Assembly: GCA_049973945.1 (NCBI GenBank)
Contig: JBMFJH010000007.1
Span: forward strand, 1-64,000
Reading direction: 5' to 3'
Source of the DNA: Acd1 sp049973945
Lineage (GTDB): Archaea > Thermoproteota > Thermoprotei_A > Sulfolobales > Sulfolobaceae
Length of the DNA: 64,000 nt
The position numbers were made by a program, and so were the translations under genes. A model generated the notes under the pieces. That model did not search any database. It was not told where the DNA came from and saw only the letters and a program-made list of their open reading frames with translations. Positions 33,215 through 42,164 of this stretch are shown in pieces (within the stretch, counting starts at the first letter, position 1; each line of letters opens with the position of its first letter).

Positions 33215-34171
33215 TCACATTTCTTGGGGCTTCAGGACTCTAATTCCCCTCAGGGACGCCGCGGCTATGACCCTCTCGGGGTTCTTGTCGTGTATGAAAG
33301 GAGTTACTACGACTACCTCGTCGACCTTCCGGCCCCTCGCCTTCTCGTAGAACTGCCTTTTCCTGGCTATGACGTCCAGGTCTGACCTCTTGAGCGTGTG
33401 GGTTATCTCCACGATTATCACCTTCCCGTCCTTTATGACCACGTCTATTTCGACGTCGGAGGGCTCCCCGTAAACTATGCCCTCCTTGTCGAACTCTATC
33501 TCCCTCTTGACTTCCCAGCCCACGTCCTTCAGTATCTCCGCTACTCCTTCCCTGAAGGCCTCTTCACTCATCATGCCCCACCTCGCTCCTATCCCGTCGA
33601 GTAAAACTTTGAACCGCTTGAGGTCGTCCTTGGTGGCCATTTGCTCTTCGATCGCCTTGACTCTTTCCTCGAGCTTCTTCAGGTCGTCCTTTGTGGCCAT
33701 TACTTTCCTGATTTCCTCGAGCTCTTGCTTGGTGGCCATCTTCTCTTCGACGGTCTTTACCCTCTCTTCAAGTGATTTGACCCTCTCGTCGAGCGTGCTG
33801 ACCTTCTGGTCAAGAGCACTGACCTTTTGATCGATCTCGTTTACCCTCTCTTCAATCTCGTTTACCCTAGCTTCTACTTTCTTCACCCTCTCTTCGACCG
33901 ACGTAACTCTCTCGTCGAGCGTGTTGACCTTACTTTCTATCGTCTTTACCCTCTCGTCGAGCGTCCTAGCTCTCTCGTCAAGGGCCCTGAACTCCTCTTT
34001 CGTGACCATCTTCTCCTCTATCCTCTTAATGTCGTCCTTGGTGGCCAGGTTCTGCCAAGGGGTGAGCCTGGCCAGGGCCTGATAGATTATCTCGGGCCTC
34101 GCCGTGAGCACCTCGACTAAGATAGAAGGGTTCTCCATGAGCGTCCGCTTGATCTCCTCGGCGAGGGACAT
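33215..34171 (-). CDS. DUF3782 coiled-coil protein with nuclease-like C-terminus
   Basis: A 318-residue protein. Residues 60-190 are a long parallel-type coiled coil built of seven-residue units such as LDERVKSLEERVKTVEEKM, with MATKDDLKKLEERV blocks repeated three times. Residues 200-318 look like a PD-(D/E)XK nuclease fold: MSEEAFREGVAEILKDVGW, then SDVEIDVVIKDGKVIIVEIT with the D...E-x-T core. DUF3782 proteins are common in Thermoproteota accessory regions and their role is unknown. Relative to the ATG at 34171, CTTAAATAGCC lies 23-33 bases upstream, a good promoter. Confidence 0.8.
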   Translation of the reverse strand: MSLAEEIKRTLMENPSILVEVLTARPEIIYQALARLTPWQNLATKDDIKRIEEKMVTKEEFRALDERARTLDERVKTIESKVNTLDERVTSVEERVKKVEARVNEIEERVNEIDQKVSALDQKVSTLDERVKSLEERVKTVEEKMATKQELEEIRKVMATKDDLKKLEERVKAIEEQMATKDDLKRFKVLLDGIGARWGMMSEEAFREGVAEILKDVGWEVKREIEFDKEGIVYGEPSDVEIDVVIKDGKVIIVEITHTLKRSDLDVIARKRQFYEKARGRKVDEVVVVTPFIHDKNPERVIAAASLRGIRVLKPQEM

Positions 34172-34253
34172 CCTCGTCTTAAAATCCCGTCCAGGCTATT
34201 TAAGGGGCTCGGACGGTCGAAGGTTCTAATCGCCGTGCCGGTTCCACCGATCT

Positions 34254-34679
34254 TTAGGCCTCTTTCTCAGCCCCGCACCACTTCTCCTTCCACGCCCTCC
34301 TGACCAGCGGGAGGAGCTCGTTCCTAACGAACTCCAGGCAGTCCCTCGCCGTCTCGTCGTCCACTTCGAAGTTGCCGTATTGTCCTTCGATCCTGTCGCT
34401 CTCCACGTCCTTCAGCTCCTTCCTGAAGCGCCTCACGAAGTCCTTCACTCCTAGCTCGGGCATCAGGGAGTCAAGGACTGCCAGCAAGTCTTTCAGGTTG
34501 TGGGTCTGGGGGTAACTCACGCCGAGGAACAGGATCGTGGACTTCAACAGAAGCTCCGCCGCTATCTCGCAGTTAGTGGCCGAGACGTCATAAAACCCTC
34601 TGTCCAGGTTCAGCCTCGCGCTCTCCAGGTACCTCAAAGCCCTCTTGCAAAGCCTGGTGGCGTCGTCGTACCTCGACAC
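34254..34679 (-). CDS. HEPN-domain protein of a head-to-head HEPN-MNT pair
   Basis: A 141-residue HEPN protein: DDATRLCKRALRYLESARLN, YDVSATNCEIAAELLLKSTI and the motif SDRIEGQYGNFEVDDETARD near residue 105, of the non-RX4-6H subtype seen also at 5.6 kb. GTG start. It is divergent from the MNT gene, with only 31 bases between the two starts. On the minus strand GCTTATAG lies about 24-30 bases upstream. Confidence 0.78.
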   Translation of the reverse strand: MSRYDDATRLCKRALRYLESARLNLDRGFYDVSATNCEIAAELLLKSTILFLGVSYPQTHNLKDLLAVLDSLMPELGVKDFVRRFRKELKDVESDRIEGQYGNFEVDDETARDCLEFVRNELLPLVRRAWKEKWCGAEKEA

Positions 34680-34710
34680 GGCTTAATAACTCCTCGGCGA
34701 CTATAAGCTC
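34680..34710. promoter_or_regulatory. interlocked divergent promoters of HEPN and MNT
   Basis: The 31-base gap holds CTTAATAAC (34684-34692), placed for the plus-strand MNT gene, and the minus-strand GCTTATAG (34703-34710), placed for the HEPN gene. Each TATA element lies on top of the other gene's start region. The two transcripts cannot easily start at the same time, which could set the toxin to antitoxin ratio. Confidence 0.5.
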
Positions 34711-35040
34711 GTGCTCTTGGGCTGGGAGAGGATAAGGTACCTCGAGGGGAACTGGAGGAGGATCGCGGAGGAGGTGAAGGCTGAAGCTATGAGGCACGGG
34801 GAGGTGCTGAAGGTCGTCGTCTACGGCTCGGTGATCAAGGGGAAGGCGACGGGGGCCAGCGACCTGGACGTGGCGGTGATATACAGGGGCTCCCTCACGC
34901 CCAAGGAGAGGAGGCGGAGGTCACTGGAGATTTACCTCGCACTGCCAGAGCCCGACTCAGACCTGGTAGACCTGAAGGTCTTGGGCGAAGACGAGGCGGA
35001 GGCCTTTTTGAGCTTAATCGGACAGTACGTTGAGGTGTGA
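34711..35040 (+). CDS. MNT-type nucleotidyltransferase
   Basis: A 109-residue minimal nucleotidyltransferase: YGSVIKGKATGASDLDVAVI gives G39-S40 and metal aspartates D51 and D53. GTG start. It is the presumed antitoxin of the HEPN gene on the opposite strand. Most such pairs are co-directional with overlap, as at 6.0 and 11.2 kb; the divergent layout here is unusual. Confidence 0.8.
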   Translation: MLLGWERIRYLEGNWRRIAEEVKAEAMRHGEVLKVVVYGSVIKGKATGASDLDVAVIYRGSLTPKERRRRSLEIYLALPEPDSDLVDLKVLGEDEAEAFLSLIGQYVEV

Positions 35041-35071
35041 GCTGGCCGACTGATCAGCGGTAAAACATTAC

Positions 35072-36325
35072 TCACTCGCCCTCCTTCAACCCTTCCGTCA
35101 GGAACTTCCAGAGGGGGACTTTCCTGTACTTCCTGCCGTTGTTCAGCTTCTCTTCCCCCTCCTCTTCCCAGGTGATCAGGAAGAGGCGGAAGCCCCTGAA
35201 CCTCTCCGAGAACCTCTCCAGGGCTTTCAGCTCCCTCTCCCTCAGGCCCTCGCCCTCGTAGCTGACCTGGATCGCCCAATTGCGCTCCCCGGCGACTACG
35301 AAGTCCACCTCGTAGTCCCCCTCCCTGTGGTAGAACACGTCGACCCTCACGCCCCTGTAGTCCCTGAGCCTCAACAGCTCCACGAGGACGGCGTCCTCCA
35401 TCTTCCTCCCCAGGTCGTCCCTGCCCGTGATAGCGCCGTATAGGGCGGGGTCGATTAGATAGACCTTCCTGGGCAGGGTGTACTTCTCGAGCGTCTTCCC
35501 CGTGAACCTCCTGAGCAGGACGAAGAGGTAGGAGTCCTCCAGACACTTCAGGTAGTTCTCCACCGTTTGGTGAGAGAGCGAGAAGGCGTTCCCCAGCCTC
35601 CTCGTCGAGACCTCCCTGCCGACGTTTTCGGCCAAGAAGGTCGCGAGGGGGAGGACGTCCCTCCTAGTCCTGCACCTCTGCGCGACGTCCCTCGTCACCA
35701 CGTCCTGGAAGAGGGTCCTCAAGTAGAGCCTGGGGGGAGTGGTGTAGGCCTCCGGGAAGCCGCCCTCGTTGAGGTAGTCCCTGAGCGAGGACTTCACCTG
35801 GGCCAGGGCTCTAGTGGTCACGCCCGGCTCGACCCCCTTATAGGTCAGGTACTCCCTGAAGGAGAAGGGGTATATCACGTAGTCCAAGTGCCTGCCGGTA
35901 AGGAAGGTCGCCATCTCCCTGCTCATGAGCCTCGCGTTGCTCCCCGTCACGACCACCTCAAGGAACTCCCTGACCCTGGAGACGAAGAGCTCCCACCCCT
36001 CCACGTTCTGCACCTCGTCCAGGATCAAGGCCTCCAGCTTCCCGCCCGTCAGGGAGTAAGCGGCCTCGAGGACCTTGTTGAGATCCTTCGCCTTCAGGCC
36101 GTACAGCCGCTCGTCCTCGAAGTCTACCCTGACGGCTACCCTGTCCTTAGCCATTTGGTAGGCGTAGACCGACTTCCCCGCCCTCCTGGGCCCGGTGATC
36201 AGGTAAGCGTTGTTGCCCCTCAGCTCGTACTTGACCTCCCTCGGTATTATCCTGGAGCGGGAGAGCTTGTCCTCGAAGAGCTCCCTCTGGTCGAGGATCA
36301 CCCTCTTGAGCTCCTCCACTTCCAC
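35072..36325 (-). CDS. P-loop ATPase with DUF4143 C-terminal domain (copy 2)
   Basis: A 417-residue ATPase of the same family as that at 8.9 kb. Walker A is GPRRAGKS (45-52), Walker B is LILDEVQNVEGW, and TGSNARLMSREMATFLTGRH is the sensor segment. A winged-helix-like STRRLGNAFSLSHQTVENYL lies near residue 240, and the C-terminal nuclease-like part has GDYEVDFVVAGERNWAIQVS. The GTG start has GTTTATAAG 24-30 bases upstream. Upstream of that are two palindromes with a sequence different from those of copy 1 but the same 33-bp spacing. Function unknown. Confidence 0.85.
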   Translation of the reverse strand: MEVEELKRVILDQRELFEDKLSRSRIIPREVKYELRGNNAYLITGPRRAGKSVYAYQMAKDRVAVRVDFEDERLYGLKAKDLNKVLEAAYSLTGGKLEALILDEVQNVEGWELFVSRVREFLEVVVTGSNARLMSREMATFLTGRHLDYVIYPFSFREYLTYKGVEPGVTTRALAQVKSSLRDYLNEGGFPEAYTTPPRLYLRTLFQDVVTRDVAQRCRTRRDVLPLATFLAENVGREVSTRRLGNAFSLSHQTVENYLKCLEDSYLFVLLRRFTGKTLEKYTLPRKVYLIDPALYGAITGRDDLGRKMEDAVLVELLRLRDYRGVRVDVFYHREGDYEVDFVVAGERNWAIQVSYEGEGLRERELKALERFSERFRGFRLFLITWEEEGEEKLNNGRKYRKVPLWKFLTEGLKEGE

Positions 36326-36355
36326 GCGGAGGAGTCAACAGGGTGCCTTATAAAC

Positions 36356-36409
36356 CTGTCAATTTTCATTTGACAGATAGCCGTAGAACTGTCAAATATG
36401 AGTTGACAG
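36356..36409 (-). promoter_or_regulatory. twin palindromic operators of ATPase copy 2
   Basis: Two 21-base inverted repeats, each with perfect arms CTGTCAA and TTGACAG and a seven-base centre, lie at 36356-36376 and 36389-36409. Centre-to-centre distance is 33 bp, the same as at ATPase copy 1. The nearer one touches the TATA box (TTTATAA, 36349-36354). A further half-site-like TGTTGAC (minus strand) lies between TATA and start. This is a strong candidate for autoregulation. Confidence 0.78.
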
Positions 36410-36541
36410 GCTATTAAATGAGCGGCTAGACTCTCCTCACCGAACGTCGTCAGCTTAACAAACGGCGCTCGAAGCCTACTCAACTAAGCCGAGAGAACGC
36501 ATTAGATCACGCATTAATTCCTAACTGCACACTCTTCTTCC

Positions 36542-37898
36542 ATGAACTACGACGCGATTATCATTGGCGGAGGAGGAGGCGGCTACCCCGGGGCCTTCAG
36601 GCTCTCCGACTCAGGCCTCTCGGTGGCCCTCATCGACGACAAGGGGGAGCTGGGGGGTAACTGCCTCTACTCCGGCTGCATCCCCTCCAAGACGGTCAGG
36701 GAAATAGCACAGACCGTAATGAGGGTCAGGAGGATCCTGGGGGCTGAGGTGAAGGCCGACTTCGCCAAGATCCAAGACCACAAGGACTGGGTGCAGGAGA
36801 CGAGGTTCAGCCAGCACAGGGAGGAGCTGAAGGAGCACCCCAACGTGACGTTCATAAAGGGAAAAGCCAGGCTGTTGTCGCCCCACGAGGTCGAGGTGAA
36901 CGGCGAGACTTTGAGGGCAGACTACGTCGTAATAGCCACTGGCTCGGAGGCAATCAGGCCCAAGTTCCCCGGCTCGGAGCACGCAATTACGAGCGACGAA
37001 CTCTACGGCTACAAGACTAACCTCAGGAGGATAGAGGGCAAGGTAGTCATCATAGGGGGTGGCTACATAGCACTCGAGACCGCCTCCGTTCTCCAGGCCT
37101 TAGGTTACGACGTGGAGCTCCTAGTAAGGGGAGACAGTGTGATGAGGAACCTCAGCCAGGAGATAGCGGACGTCTTGCTCCCCCTCCTGAACCTCAAGAT
37201 TAACTTCAACTCCCCCGTACTAGAGATAAAGAAGGTAAAAGAGGGGGAATACCAGGTGGTCTACTCGAGGAAGGACGGCTCCAAGGGAGTCCTCGACGCC
37301 GGGCTAGTGGTGCTTGCCACAGGGAGGAGGCCCGTAGTCCCAGAGGGAACTGACGCCGTTGGCCTAAAGAGGACTGTGAAGGGAGGGATAGAAGTCGATG
37401 AAGCCATGAGGACTAACCTCCCCCAACGTCTTCGCGGCGAGCGACGTGACTAACAGGGCGGAGTTCTTCCACGCGGCCGTGAGGATGTCGTTAGCTGCAG
37501 CTTACAACATTTTGGCCAAGGGGAAGCCCGCGGACTTCGTGGACTTCAGGTCGATCCCCGTGACGGTGTTCACCATCCCTCCGGCCGCTTACGTGGGCTA
37601 CACCGAGGAACAGCTCAGGGCGATGAACGTGAGCTACGTGAGTGCAGAGTACGACATGAGGAGGGATGCTATGGCCCAGATGTACGACGAGATGGGCGGG
37701 ATGCTCATGCTCTACTTCGAGAGGGGGAGCTTGAGGCTCCTCGGCAGCTGGATTGTCGGAGTCCACGCGGGCTACGTCATAAATGAGATAGGGCTCGCCT
37801 TCTCCAGGGGGCTGACTGCAAGAGATTTGGCGAGCTTCGCGGACCAGCACCCAGCCACGAACGAGCTGGTAGCCTACACGGCCAGGAAAGTCCTCTGA
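36542..37898 (+). pseudogene. dihydrolipoamide-dehydrogenase-like flavoprotein, split by a frameshift
   Basis: A class-I pyridine nucleotide-disulfide oxidoreductase read in two frames. Frame one (to about 37420) has the FAD site AIIIGGGGGGYPGAFRLS, the redox-active pair in GGNCLYSGCIPSK, VVIATGSEAIRPKF and the NAD site VVIIGGGYIALETA. Frame two resumes at once with NVFAASDVTNRAEFFHAAVR and ends at AFADQH-like FADQHPATNEL, the dimerisation domain with the catalytic His. One extra C in the C5 run at 37420-37424 explains the break. Everything else is intact, so either a very recent lesion or a homopolymer sequencing error. A CATTAATTCC about 25-30 bases before the ATG is the likely promoter. 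Confidence 0.78.
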
Positions 37899-38101
37899 TC
37901 CCGATCTTTACGTTTTAAAGATTTAGTTTCAGTGAAATTCAATTTTCCTCACTTGGAATGACTATCACTTAGAGTGCTTACACCCCGTTAATGACATTTT
38001 AGGAAAGGAATTTGACGTCACTCCCGTCAACTCGAACGGTTAGTACCAACGGGTCTCACGTGGGGAAACCCCTATTTATCTCGACCCCGCGTAAGTCCGC
38101 G

Positions 38102-40504
38102 ATGGGGAAATCCCTAACCCTACTCCTGGTAGTCCTGCTCTTGGTTCCTCTTCAGCTAGGCGTTCTGTCCTACTCCGAGGAGCACCACGAAGTAGTGTCG
38201 CTTGACCCGAACTGGTACCTGTACTTCCCCATGGTCGTCGCCCCGAACGGAGTGTTCGTCCTTATGGCCTCCTCCTCTCCTTTGACCTTTATGGTGATGA
38301 CGCCGTCCCAGTTCCAGCAGTTCCACTCAACTGGCCGTGGAGGCTCCGTTTACTTCAAGGTCTCGAGCTCCACCGACGAGTACATCCCGCTGAGCCCTGG
38401 GACGTACTACCTTGTCTTCTACAACAACGTCTCGGGCAGCAGGGTGCACTTCACTTACTTCGCGTTCTCGAGGCCCGCCCCCACCGGGATCGCGGACCTG
38501 GGGCTTCAGTACACAGACGGGCGGTTATTGCCCTACACTGAGCAGTTCCAGGGGGTGATCGGGGTCGTGAAGTTCAACGGCCCGCAGAGGGGGTACAGTG
38601 AGGGCGGGAGTTCGGGAACGACGGGGAACTCGTTCTCCGTCCAGCTCAACGACGTTTTGGTGATAAAGTATAAAGGCGGGACGCAGTACCTCTGGGCCCA
38701 GAACGTAATACAGTACTTCGACGGCGACACGACACGCTTCGTCGACAACGTATGGAACATGACGTCGCGCCACGCCTCCGTGTCCTCGGGAGCGGTCAAG
38801 GGAAAAGGGGGCATTTACCCCCACTATAGGGACGGAGTCGTCGAGATGTACTACGCCTACTCGACCCCACAGTTAAGGGCTCCCCCATCCGTAGAGCTCG
38901 TGATCCTCGCCCGCCAGCTCAGCGAGAACGCGGTCTTGATACAGTTCGGCTACGCCCTGGGTAACGAGAACTTCACTTTCGGCCCGGTGCACTGGTACGA
39001 CAACGTCACCGTCAGGGTGGGCGGGCCTGTGACCTCGGCCGCCTTCGTGGTGAACGGCTCAAGCGTCACGGGGGACAACCACGCGCTCGACTCGGAGCTC
39101 GTGCTGGGAGGAGAGTGTTGCGAGCTGCAGGCCAACTTCGCTCGGGCCAACGTGAGCCTCTACATGCTGTACTTCAACGCGACCCCGAGGGGCTTCGAGG
39201 TCTTCTACCCCAAGGCGCTCTTCCCCTTCGGGCTAGACACCGCTGAGGGCGCCTATAACCTTCAGACGAGCGGTAACGGCCTCGTGACGGTAGGGCTCTC
39301 GGCACCCCCCTACGTCGCGCCACCCGTTTTGCCCTTGGGCGTCTGAGTCAACTCGTTCGGCGGGGCGATCGAGCCCTCCGCGCCCGTCTCTCACCTGAAC
39401 CTGTCAGTCTCGGGAGGACTTCCCCCCTACAGCTTTACGCTGAACGTCTACTCCCAGGACGGGAAGCTCGTCAGTTCCTACCGCGGCACCTATCCCGCGC
39501 TGGAGGCGTGGAGGCTCTTCAAGGTAAACTTCAGCGGCCTCCTGCCGGGCAAGTACCCGGCGACCCTCACCGTGAGAGACGCCCGCGGCGTGACCAAGAC
39601 GTTGAAGCTAGGCCTGACCGTCTTCCCCGACCTCAAGCTGAGCGTGAAGGCCACGTTGACGGAGGCTGACGCCGGCCAACCCGTCGCGTTCTACGCGAAC
39701 GTGTCAGGAGGAGCCCCTCCCGTGAACGTCGCGTGGTACGTCAACGGGACTCTCGCGTCCCTGGGGCAAAGCCTCACCTACGCCTTCCCGTCCCCCGGCA
39801 CTTACGTGGTCACGACCGTAGCTACCGACTCCCTCGGGGTCAAGTCGTCGCACCAGGTCAAAGTACTGGTGGTGCCCCCGCTCGCGTTGAAGCCGACGCT
39901 GAGCGTTCAGGGCAAGAGCTTGGCTAACGCCCCTAAGGCCCTCGTCATCGACGAGGGGGTCCCAGTGACTATAAGCGTCGCCACGAACGGAGGGGTCCCT
40001 CCGATCACGGTGGCCTGGTACCTCAACGGTTCCCTCGTCGGACACGGGGACAGCCTTGAAGTCCCCCACCTTAAGCCAGGGACTCATGAGGTCGCGGTGA
40101 AGGCCCAGGACAGGGCCGGGTACTCAGTGTCAGACGTCTTCACCCTCGTCGTGGTGCCTCCCCCGAAGGTCTACGTGAGGGTCTTGAACGCGAGCGGCAG
40201 CGCCTTCGTTTACAACACGACCGCGACCCTAATCCCAGGAGTGTCGGGCGGCGTCAACGCCACCGTCTTCGTCTACCAAAACGGCCAGCTCGTGGGGAGG
40301 TTCAGCCCTGGACAGCCCGTGACTCTAAACCTGGCCATGGGCGACAACGTGGTCAAGATAGTCGCGATTGACCAGTACGGCCTCAACTCGACTTACGTGC
40401 TGACAATTACCTCCGGCTACACGCCGACCTTCTACGGAGTTGTAGGAGGCGCGGCCGTGGCCGTTTTGATAATCGCGTTAGCCCTCCTGAAGAGGAGGAA
40501 GTGA
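38102..40504 (+). pseudogene. thermopsin-family acid protease with in-frame TGA
   Basis: One reading frame of 800 codons interrupted only by TGA at 39344-39346 (codon 415). Before it: signal peptide SLTLLLVVLLLVPLQLGVLS and the thermopsin (peptidase A5) domain with APTGIADLGLQY, SFSVQLNDVLVIKYKGG and FVDNVWNMTSRHASVSSG. After it: NSFGGAIEPSAPVSHLNLSV, three Ig/PKD-like units (GGAPPVNVAWYVNGTL, GGVPPITVAWYLNGSL and one more), and a C-terminal membrane anchor VAVLIIALALLKRRK. A surface-anchored protease working in hot acid is expected. The ATG follows TATTTAT by about 25 bases. CGA to TGA would be one mutation. The first part may still make a released protease. Confidence 0.8.
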
Positions 40505-40514
40505 TTTTCCCCTT

Positions 40515-40661
40515 TCACGGGTGCCCCTTCGTCAAGTAGTTGTAGAACACGGCCTCCAGGACGTAGTACAGGACTAGGGCTGCCCCTAGGATTATCCCGG
40601 CCTTCACCGCGAGGCCCAAGATGAAGGTCAGGCCCAGGCCCTCTTCGTCCTTGTCCGCCAC
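40515..40661 (-). CDS. small single-pass membrane protein, 48 residues
   Basis: A short gene, GTG to TGA, reading MADKDEEGLGLTFILGLAVK and then AGIILGAALVLYYVLEA before VFYNYLTKGHP. It is an acidic N-terminus followed by one long hydrophobic helix. It lies in the 3' shadow of the thermopsin gene, convergent with it. TATATAA is only a few bases upstream of the GTG, so the promoter-to-start spacing is not the usual one and the true start could be internal. No family recognised. Confidence 0.55.
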   Translation of the reverse strand: MADKDEEGLGLTFILGLAVKAGIILGAALVLYYVLEAVFYNYLTKGHP

Positions 40662-40700
40662 GATTATATATCAGCTTCCCAGGGATTTAACGACGAGGGC

Positions 40701-41022
40701 TTAAGCCCCCTCGTCCTCCTCCCTGTTGCCCAACTTCCTCATCTCCCTTATCGGCCCCGCCACCGCGTCCTTTCCCGCCTTAGTGACGTCCCCGATGATC
40801 TCCCTTGCAGCGCGGACGGTCTCCTTGGTAGCCTCCTTGAAGCCCTTCTCCATGGTCTTGCCGACCTCTATCGAGGCCTTAGCCACGTCCTTTCCAACCT
40901 CCACCGCGTCCTTCGTCAGCTCCTTAGTGGCCTCGGTGGCTGCCTTAGTGACCTCCTTTCCACGTACCTATCGCCGCCTCGACTGCCTTCTTAACCTCGT
41001 CCTTGATCTCCTTCCAGACCAC
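40701..41022 (-). pseudogene. amphipathic helical-repeat protein, frameshifted
   Basis: From GTG at 41022 the minus strand reads VVWKEIKDEVKKAVEAAIGT and then shifts frame to GKEVTKAATEATKELTKDAV, EVGKDVAKASIEVGKTMEKG and on to GPIREMRKLGNREEDEGA. The result is a ~105-residue Lys/Glu/Ala/Thr helix with repeats of roughly 11 residues, like LEA or apolipoprotein-type surface helices. A one-base slip near 40960 breaks it; the downstream part alone has an in-frame ATG-less start at 40904. Function unknown. Confidence 0.5.
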
Positions 41023-41164
41023 GGTAGGTCGAGTAAAGTGTAGCCCTAAATTTCAAATAAACTTTCGTTCACGGCTCGCACAGCCCGAGGGATGAGAGAG
41101 GGTCTCCCCCTCCCGCCCTCGAGTCGGTCGGCCCTTTATATACGCGGGTAAGGTTTAATCTCCC

Positions 41165-41908
41165 GTGGACTTGGACGAGGTGTTCATAAGGCTCATAGAG
41201 GACAGGCCTAGGCCCAGAGGGAGCAAGACGACTGAGGCGGACTTGAAGAGGTTAGCCGAGCTCGCGAGGGACGACCTCGAGCTGATGCAGGAACTCGGCT
41301 GCTGGAGAAGGGAGGGGGGATGTGATATACTACAGGACTGGCTGCTTGGGAAGCTACGTAAAAGACTGAGCGAGCTCGTCGGGAGCGAGACGGACAGGTT
41401 CCTGAAGTTCCTGGCAATCATCAACACGCTTTTAGAGGAAAAGGGCCTGGGCAGGATAATTATAGTTGGAGGCTTCGCGGCGGAGCTCTACAGCGCGAGG
41501 GCCGTGAGGACGGGGGACGTGGACGTCGTTGTAGAGGGCGAGAAGGCTTTGGAGGCGTTCAGGGAGCTGTTGAGGGAGATCTCAGTCAAGGGCTCGAGGG
41601 TCTACCTTCCCAAGGTCAGGGAGATAAGCGAGAAGGCCATTGACATAGTCGGGACGGTCTACGACAGGAGGAAGCCACCGGTGAAGTTCTCCGTGAACGG
41701 CTACCGCGTCTACGTCCTGCCACCTGAGGAGGTAGTCCTAACATACCTCGACTTCTGGAAGTCCTGGAACAGCCTCGAGGACAGGAACAAGGCTGTTGTG
41801 GCCTAGCGCGCACAAAAGGGGGCGCTGGACGTGAACTACCTCGAGGAGGAGGCGAGGAGGAGGAACGTTGAGGACTACTTGAAGAGGCTCGACGCCTTCT
41901 GCCCTTAG
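41165..41908 (+). pseudogene. DUF6036/AbiEii-like nucleotidyltransferase with in-frame TAG
   Basis: A 213-codon frame from GTG at 41165 with IIIVGGFAAELYSARAVRTG and DVDVVVEGEKAL, the GG...G-D-x-D pattern of AbiEii/DUF6036-type nucleotidyltransferases, a toxin-like class. The N-terminal 85 residues are helical. TAG at 41804-41806 is followed in the same frame by RAQKGALDVNYLEEEARRRN and then VEDYLKRLDAFCP to a TAG at 41906. So the protein probably ran to about 247 residues and one substitution (CAG or TTG to TAG) cut it. A TTTATATA box 25-32 bases before the GTG is a clear promoter. No antitoxin partner is seen. Confidence 0.65.
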
Positions 41909-42112
41909 AACACTCAGGGTCTGCGATCGGGCCTTCTGGTCGTCGCCGACTTGGGCGAGTAAGAGGGAACAACCTCGGGTTCAGCTAACCAGGAGGGCCT
42001 CACTCCAGCTAAGGAACGCAGTGAGCCTAAGGAGTGAGGGGTCACAGAGAGGGTTGAGCCGTTACCTCGTTTCCCGCAATTTTCCTTCTCATGTAATTTT
42101 ATCTGTTTACTA

Positions 42113-42134
42113 GGTTGATATTCAACTGTCAACC
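42113..42134 (+). promoter_or_regulatory. palindromic operator of ATPase copy 3
   Basis: An inverted repeat with outer arms GGTTGA and TCAACC (22 bases) and a perfect inner palindrome GTTGATATTCAAC (42114-42126). It ends one base before the TATA box CTTTAAATA (42135-42143), which is itself 22-30 bases before the ATG of the ATPase. It shares the CTGTCAA half-site with the operators of ATPase copy 2. Only one site is seen here, not two. Confidence 0.65.
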
Positions 42135-42164
42135 CTTTAAATACCATTTGTTACTCCACTATCA

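Noticed and set aside
33600..34000. Regular repeats as a CRISPR-like array
   Set aside because: The periodicity is 21 bases within a coding frame and encodes a coiled coil; no spacers of constant length between identical repeats.
39344..39346. TGA as a selenocysteine codon
   Set aside because: Sulfolobales are not known to use selenocysteine, thermopsins have no Sec position here, and no SECIS-like element was identified.
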